From Caenorhabditis remanei (lineage: Eukaryota; Nematoda; Chromadorea; Rhabditida; Rhabditidae), in contig NC_071332.1 of NCBI RefSeq assembly GCF_010183535.1, forward strand, positions 15,624,001-15,688,000: a stretch of 64,000 bases of DNA, in the 5' to 3' direction. The position numbers were made by a program, and so were the translations under genes. The notes beneath the pieces were generated by a model. The model was not told where the DNA came from, did no database searches, and saw only the letters and a program-made list of their open reading frames with translations. Positions 57,997-64,000 of this stretch are shown in pieces (the first letter of the stretch is position 1; every line of letters begins with the position of its first letter).

Positions 57997-60034
57997 AACG
58001 CGTTCTTTGTAAGACTCGAGCATAGCCACAGTACATAGGGGCCTAGAGTCTACCGAAAAGATAGAGTTTAGATTTTTATATAAACAAGTACCATGTGTCT
58101 TGGGTAACCCATATGCATAATATTGGGTCGATGCTCCGGGTTACTGTAGTACGGTAGGTGCTCAAAGGTGCAAATATGAAATTTTTTCAACGTCGTCGTA
58201 GGAAGCTGAAATTTTTACCACATAATATAGGCTCATGAAATAAACTTTTCACGAAGTCTCAGAAAATGTGAAAGAAAAAATCCCAAGTTATAGCGAAAAA
58301 ACACCGAATTTTCAATATTTTTTGGGTTTAGAGGAAAAAAAGTGTCATTTTTGAAATAACACCTGTGAGGATTTTTTTTCGAAACATAGTACATTTAGTT
58401 ATCATTATTTTAAAAAATAGCTCAACTCATATCATCTTGTCCGGACGGTCGAAAAGTGGCAAAGTTTGAAATCGTGTTTTTCAAAATTGCAATATTTTAC
58501 ATTTTTTTAACAGAACTGAATAGCCCGCGTTTTACTGATAATTTTTTGTATTGGCACTTGTTATTTAACTTTACTGTTTCCTACTCAAAAATGTCATTTT
58601 GTGAAAAAAACTGGAAAATTTTTGCTCAAGAATTTTTTAAAATTCTCCGGAAAAAAAGTGAAACATGGCTTTGGATAATAATCAAATGTTTTAATTATTG
58701 AATATTTCTGATTGAAATATATGGTTCGCCTTTCTTTTGGAGACTTTTTTCAGTTTTTCGAATTTTATAGCCATTTCCACGTATCCCTATACGGTCGAGT
58801 TTTCCACTGAAAACGCAAAATGAGAAATAACGATAAATGCTGTTAAAATATGCCAAAACACAAATTTTGAATACAAAAATCATGTTTTGGCAACTCTATC
58901 ATCGCCAGAGACTTTTTTTTCGAAAATAGCCATCTTATGATTTCATGAGTACTGTAAAATTTCACGTTTTGATTTGTATCTTTCCAGACTTCACGTTTGG
59001 TAATTTTGTCCAATTAATTGTTTTGTAGTCCACATCTTGAGCTTTTCATAACACTTTGAATTTTACGAAATCCTTCAAAAAGAACAAACTTACAATGTCT
59101 CAAAGTGACTCGACCTGAATATTTTGAAAAAAAAATAAGAAAAATGCTTGCCATTCGCTGGAAACGAGTTTGTTGTTTCTAAAATATATAGTGCTGTTCT
59201 AGTCTCAATAAGGCATATCTTAGGTGAAAACATCGTTGAGAATCTCGCGTTTCACTCAGGGTCATTCCCTTGTCAGAAGACATTTATGACAACAACAGTG
59301 AAGAAAACAATGATTTTGAGAATCTGATTGCTCTAATCGAGAAAAAAAATCAGAAATACTCAAGAATTAAAACATTTGATTATTATCCAAAGCCATGTTT
59401 CACTTTTTTTCCGAAGAATTTAAAAAAATTTTTGAGCAAAAATTTTCCAGTTTTTTTCACAAAATGACATTTTTGAGTAGGAAACAGTAAAGTTAAATAA
59501 CGAGTGCCAATACAAAAAATTATCAGTAAAACGCGGGCTATTCAGTTCTGTTAAAAAAATGTAAAATATTGCAATTTTGAAAAACACGATTTCAAACTTT
59601 GCCACTTTTCGACCGTCCGGACAAGATGATATGAGTTGAGCTATTTTTTAAAATAATGATAACTAAATGTACTATGTTTCGAAAAAAAATCCTCACAGGT
59701 GTTATTTCAAAAATGACACTTTTTTTCCTCTAAACCCAAAAAATATTGAAAATTCGGTGTTTTTTCGCTATAACTTGGGATTTTTTCTTTCACATTTTCT
59801 GAGACTTCGTGAAAAGTTTATTTCATGAGCCTATATTATGTGGTAAAAATTTCAGCTTCCTACGACGACGTTGAAAAAATTTCATATTTGCACCTTTGAG
59901 CACCTACCGTACTACAGTAACCCGGAGCATCGACCCAATATTATGCATATGGGTTACCCAAGACACATGGTACTTGTTTATATAAAAATCTGGCCCTAGG
60001 GCACACGTTGCTCGAGTCTTACAGAGAACGCGTT
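57997..60034. mobile_element. 2038-bp palindromic element in the srz exon, ATAT target duplication
   Basis: The termini AACGCGTTCTTTGTAAGACT and AGTCTTACAGAGAACGCGTT are inverted. ATAT flanks both sides (57993-57996 and 60035-60038), and removing the element plus one ATAT restores the srz reading frame. The arms run for more than 500 bases with few differences, so each arm carries the same 60-codon open frame in opposite directions (58456 and 59605). That frame is not a credible transposase. Confidence 0.88.
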
Positions 60035-60090
60035 ATATTTCTTTCCTAAAATTGGAAAGTATTTTAGTCAGAAACTGGCCGTGACAACGG

Positions 60091-60401
60091 TGTCACGTCA
60101 ATAACTGGTAAACAGACAATGAGCGAAAAACGAAGAAAATCAATAAACACAGTTTTCTAGATAGTTACGAATTTATTCTAGTAACAATCAATCGATTATC
60201 TTCTCGATAATCGATTACAAAAGAACGAGAAAGTAAGAATGAGTCTAATAGCTACCCTAAGCTAGAAAGACAAACAAAAGCTAATTAAAACGATAGAAAA
60301 AGGTGACAAAAACCACCCAAAAAGTATAAACGGGCGAAACTTGACTGAAACGGGTAAAAATCACCTAACTCTAGGTGACCCCAAGCTCAAGAATGATTAC
60401 A
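60091..60401 (-). repeat. 3' LTR of an LTR retrotransposon (minus-strand element)
   Basis: The 311-bp block starts TGTCACG and ends GATTACA on the plus strand, so it has TG...CA ends in both readings. On the minus strand it follows a polypurine tract and contains AATAAA (plus-strand TTTATT at about 60172). It abuts the interrupted srz exon, where ACAACGG precedes it. The matching 5' LTR lies beyond the window. Confidence 0.75.
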
Positions 60402-60425
60402 ATTCTCCTTTTTCCTTCACTTTTA
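60402..60425 (-). other. Polypurine tract of the LTR element
   Basis: On the minus strand the sequence AAAGTGAAGGAAAAAGGAGA lies directly before the LTR start. This is the expected plus-strand priming site for reverse transcription. Confidence 0.65.
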
Positions 60426-60838
60426 CATGTTCGCGCCGGAGAATAGATACAATGCGCTAGAGCGCAACTGCATCGAGCCCGCGAGTTATGAAGGCAAGTC
60501 TGAAACTTGAGATGACTTTATGGACTTTTTAGAGATAAAAACCGGTAGAAACCGGACATCTCGGGGTCCTTTCAAGTCCCTTCTCCCGTGGCTCTAATAA
60601 ATGACAAAGAACACTCGTGAAGGTACTAGGAGATACAAAAGATTGAGCTTTTTGGGTTTAATTTAAACACTATAGAGATATAGAAAATGATAAAAAGTAG
60701 ATAAAGAGTTATAGAAAATGATAAGGACGTGGGGGGGTAATGTCGTCGGTGGACAGGGGGGATAGAACAATAGACTAAAAGTAACTATAAATTAAGATAA
60801 AAAGAATATTATTAGTGAACTCCGGTGGTAACAAGAAT
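60426..60838. other. Non-coding 3' region of the LTR element
   Basis: Between the end of the Gag frame and the polypurine tract I see no reverse transcriptase, protease or integrase. The plus strand has GTGGGGGGGTAATGTC and CAGGGGGGATAG runs. The element therefore lacks pol on this side of gag. Confidence 0.6.
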
Positions 60839-63800
60839 CTAGCTGCTGACCGTAGACATCGGAGTCGGCAAGAACTGCGTAGACTGAAGACATCCGAGTA
60901 GGTTCCTATGACCATGCTGACAATATGGGCTCGGTGGGTCCTTCCGAGGTCGACACTCCTCCTGCATACGTCTCATGTTGACATCCTCCATCCATGAATC
61001 CGGTGGATCCTTGAGTGGACGAGGTGAATCCGTGACAGGTGCGAACTTGGTGTCACTCCAAGTCGATTAATTTGTAGAAACTGGTGGATCCTTCAGAGGA
61101 CGAGGCACCACTTGAGATTTGAACATCTTTGGAACAGATTTCTTCCATTTTTGATAAGAATCGAGTTGATTGTCATTATCAGAATCCAATGATCCCCGTG
61201 AGGCATCATCCAAGCATAAATCCGAATCGAAACGAAGTATTACTGGTGGATCCGTTCTCGGACGGGGTTCCTCCTTGTTACGCCGTTTGGTCTTCTTTGG
61301 AAAATCAACACCGCAGGTGTCATCTCCCGTTTTTTGTAGTCCAGGCTTTTTGGTGCACTTTTGGTTGAGAAACTTTGATTTTGATGTGGTTATCTTCACA
61401 ATATCCGTTTCTTCGCTTGCATCCATATTATCATATTGATTGAGACATGAAGAATCTACTATAGAATTCAGTGGGGGACCTTGACACATAACATTGTCGA
61501 CAGCTTTCTGGTCCACTGTATTCCTCTTTTTCTTTCCATCTCCATCTTCTGAAGGCATGGACGACTGCGTCGACTCATAGTTCACTATATTTCTCTGAAC
61601 ATTATGTTCTTTCTGATCTCTCTTCAGATCTCCAAACCTTGAAATCACATCAGAAACTTTCTTCTGTTGGACACTTTGCTTCTTGGTTTTCGTCAATGAA
61701 ATACTACATAATCTCTGATCCCTTTCAGATTTCTGCTCTTCATCACAATTTCTGTTTTTCTGACTATTGGCTTCTGTGAACTCCCTGTTCACACCAACAT
61801 TATTGTCCTTTGTATGCGCGTGTTGTGTGCAGGAGGTCTGAAGTCCATCATCCTTTGTATCCCCACTACGCAACATCTCATCGGAATTCATAACAGAAAA
61901 TTCAATGGAATTGATGCTTTTAATTGGCACTCTGTCCACATCAATAACCATATCTTTCTTGACAACACTAGCAGCAACACTCTGCCCTTCACACAGATCT
62001 TTTGTTTCCCTCTCGTGATCAATCAGTTTCCTTTCTGATTCCTTATCACTTGAACACTTTGTATCAAACTTCATTTTGCACTTCTGATCTTCAACTTTCG
62101 ACTGAACATCCGGAGCCATTCTAACTTCTTGTATCACAGCATTCCGTGTCGGACACTTCGAAGCGATATGTCCTTGCTGATCGCATCTGAAACAAACAAT
62201 AGTTGAATTAATTTTCACTTTTGATGTATTTGACCCAGGCGCTCTCGAACAAGCAGGTGCATGACAACCAGTCAGATTGCATTCACTGCATTTGTGAACC
62301 TTCAACGCACTACTCGACGCGTTATTATCAGAATTAGAACTGTGGACTAAATTCTTCCAACATTCCGGACTTTTCTCATTGTACATGTAACCTTTCGGAG
62401 CACATTGATTATTCAAATCATTGCTTGTACTGAAATTTTTTTGTTGATCAGTAGTTGATGTGCTTTGATTGCTATTGGAATCAGTTCTCGAATTAGTTTG
62501 ATAACTATTCGATTGTCTGTCTGGAGTGTATCTGTTGAATCTGGAGGACTGTTGTGGGACGGATGCATTGTTCTGTGTAAAACCTGTGCGCTGCACGTTA
62601 TTAGAATATTGATCCGACTGCCCTCGGTTCATTCTCCTCTCATTTTGCGCTGATTTCCTTTTCCCACTTCTCCATTCTTCATCAAACATTGTTGCTTCTA
62701 CTCGGCACAACTCATATTGTTCCTCAACAGGACAATTTCTCAGCTGTGAACCCAGAATTTGAAGCAAAACTTCAAAAACAGTGTGCTCTCTCATTTCATC
62801 AAGCAACTTTGTTGTTTTCATTGAAGAAATTTGGTATTCAGGCACTCCTTTGTAACCAATGCGAACAATTTCGTCCATAATGAGACAAAAGTCTTGAACA
62901 GTTTGCTCTTTGTGCAATTTCAACGCTTGAAATTTGCTTTTCGCGCGGCGCGACTCTTCTGGCTCCGACTGACTCAAACGACGTTTGATAGCATCGAGAA
63001 TACGCGAAACCGAATTTTTATCCGACTCCGGTAACCCTTTATACACTGTCAACGCGTTTCCAGACAGGAATCTCGTTTCAAGAAAGTTTTTCTGAGCCTC
63101 AATATCAAAGAATCTGTACTTCATGTAGAATGCCCTCTCAAAAGTTTCAGCATTAACAGAATTTTTTCCTGCAGAGAATACTGGAGGATCTGGCAGAGCT
63201 TGTGCCATTCTCCATTGCGCATTCATGTTTGACATTTCATGTTCATTATGAACAATAATGCTTCTTTGAGCATTTTGTTCAACGATCCTTTGATTCCAAT
63301 TTCTCCCAGAATCACGCGATTCTTGCAGAGGAATAGTGTCAATGATTTCGGAAGTTTCTGCATTATAGTAACGCGTACTTTCTTTTCGCTCCCCCGTTTG
63401 CTGGTTACACTCACCGAAACGAGTCGACGAATTTGCACGAAGATTAGAATACTTCGTTTTCAACTCTTCCGACATCTTCTTTGCTTTTTCCTCTTCGGCG
63501 AGAAGCTTCTGTTGTTGTTGATCGCACTTGACCTTCAATCGACATAGTTCCGAACGAAACGAGTCCGTTTGACGTTGAGAGCGCTGCAAATATTCCACTT
63601 TGACGCTCAATTCATACTCCAGTTGTTCGTATTTCTCAAACAACTTGTTCAATTCCTCTTCGGTATGAATCTCATTTGCTTCTAGCAAACTCACCATCTT
63701 CGTTCTTTCTTGATTTCCTTGTATCGATTGACCGGAAAACACACTTGTTGCTGTTGGCTCCTCGAGTGACGTCGGCGGCTGCTGTTGACTTTTTCTCTCC

Positions 63801-64000
63801 AATTCATTCTGCAATGACAAAACAGTTTCATTCATTTTGACATTCATCTTTTCCCAGAATTCACTTTCTTTCTTTTTCCCACGGAATTGTTCTTCTACTT
63901 CTAGAACTTTACCAATGAGTGGCGACAACAATACTCTACACTGTTTCGTGCTGAATTTTGTCTGGTTTTTGATGTCAGTGCAGGTTTCATTGATAGCCTT
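60839..64000 (-). CDS. LTR retrotransposon Gag-like polyprotein (partial, runs off right edge)
   Basis: The frame is open from the window edge to a TAA at 61067-61069, at least 977 codons, then continues in frame for 75 more codons to TAG at 60839-60841. The N-terminal third is coiled coil. A retrotransposon-gag domain follows (FERAFYMKYRFFDIEAQKNF, LSGNALTVYKGLPESD, DAIKRRLSQSEPEESRRAK). Two zinc motifs come next: CSECNLTGCHAPAC and the CCHC knuckle CFRCDQQGHIASKC. The tail is long, charged and disordered, with repeats of the form RPxxDPP on both sides of the TAA. No protease or polymerase is attached. Family (Ty3-like or BEL-like) cannot be fixed without pol. Confidence 0.78.

Larger units (their letters stand above)
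57128..60090 (+). pseudogene. srz-type chemoreceptor gene broken by two insertions
   Basis: Exons join in phase: 57128-57289 (first membrane helix, IVLIVCLFVLLSILISILLL, then FPMYIIVFRVNRKKDES), 57390-57505 (VYPIMHHFYKTIIIFYIFS) and 57864-57996 (third helix with HIHHLIISLLALQRFVLY). These are the hallmarks of the Caenorhabditis SRZ receptor family. The third exon is interrupted at 57996 by a 2038-bp palindrome and resumes at 60039 with FFPKIGKYFSQKLAVTT. It is cut again at 60091 by an LTR retrotransposon. Intron 2 also carries a small inverted-repeat element (57530-57838). The remaining helices would lie beyond the window's right edge. Confidence 0.82.

Noticed and set aside
58456..59605. Two 60- to 80-codon frames encoding nearly the same peptide on opposite strands
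   Set aside because: They are the same arm of a palindromic transposon read twice, not a duplicated gene; no transposase motif is present.

Overview
This is nuclear DNA of a nematode, almost certainly of the genus Caenorhabditis. Introns are mostly short with TTTTCAG-type acceptors. Acceptor-like TTTCAG sits a few bases before several start codons, as expected for spliced-leader trans-splicing. The gene families fit: GT92/DUF23 glycosyltransferase, DUF19 (T20D4.11-like) secreted proteins, an srz chemoreceptor, a worm insulin-like peptide and expanded RCC1/BTB proteins. The species cannot be fixed from the sequence alone. All gene models below were built by hand by joining exons at splice signals and checking reading phase.

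Left third (1-21,200): three minus-strand paralogues encode an RCC1-repeat plus BTB-like protein. Copy A (1-4492) is cut by the window edge; copy B (11788-15833) and copy C (16126-21169) are complete. Between A and B lies a plus-strand GT92-family glycosyltransferase (8452-10931). Its promoter and first exon recur as a direct fragment in its own intron 3 and as an inverted, frameshifted fragment downstream. The 4-kb gap left of it is filled with palindromic DNA transposons (MITEs).

Middle (22,500-47,500): single-copy housekeeping genes dominate. They are vps-39 (plus), an insulin-like peptide (minus), a citron-like protein without kinase domain (minus), the proteasome ATPase rpt-3 (minus) and an unrecognised glycine-zipper membrane protein (minus). 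Directly downstream of vps-39 is a structurally intact PAT-type tyrosine-recombinase retrotransposon (28683-33261) with gag, RT/RNase H and recombinase ORFs and an exact A1-B1/A2-B2 split direct repeat.

Right third (48,900-64,000): three tandem plus-strand DUF19 secreted-protein genes are followed by an srz-type chemoreceptor gene. That gene has been destroyed by two independent insertions: a 2.0-kb inverted-repeat element with a 4-bp target duplication, and an LTR retrotransposon. The LTR element's long Gag ORF runs off the right edge, and it carries no pol between gag and its 3' LTR.

The most striking content is mobile DNA. I count seven copies of one Tc/mariner-like palindromic MITE (CAGTACCGCTC ends), a nested TTAA-flanked palindrome, a hAT-like MITE with a perfect 8-bp duplication, the PAT element, and the doubly disrupted receptor gene. 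I see no wholly new biochemical system. The best candidates for something undescribed are the PAT element with its 8-bp B1/A2 overlap, a pair of large palindromic elements that share termini but use different 4-bp targets, and the gag-only LTR element.
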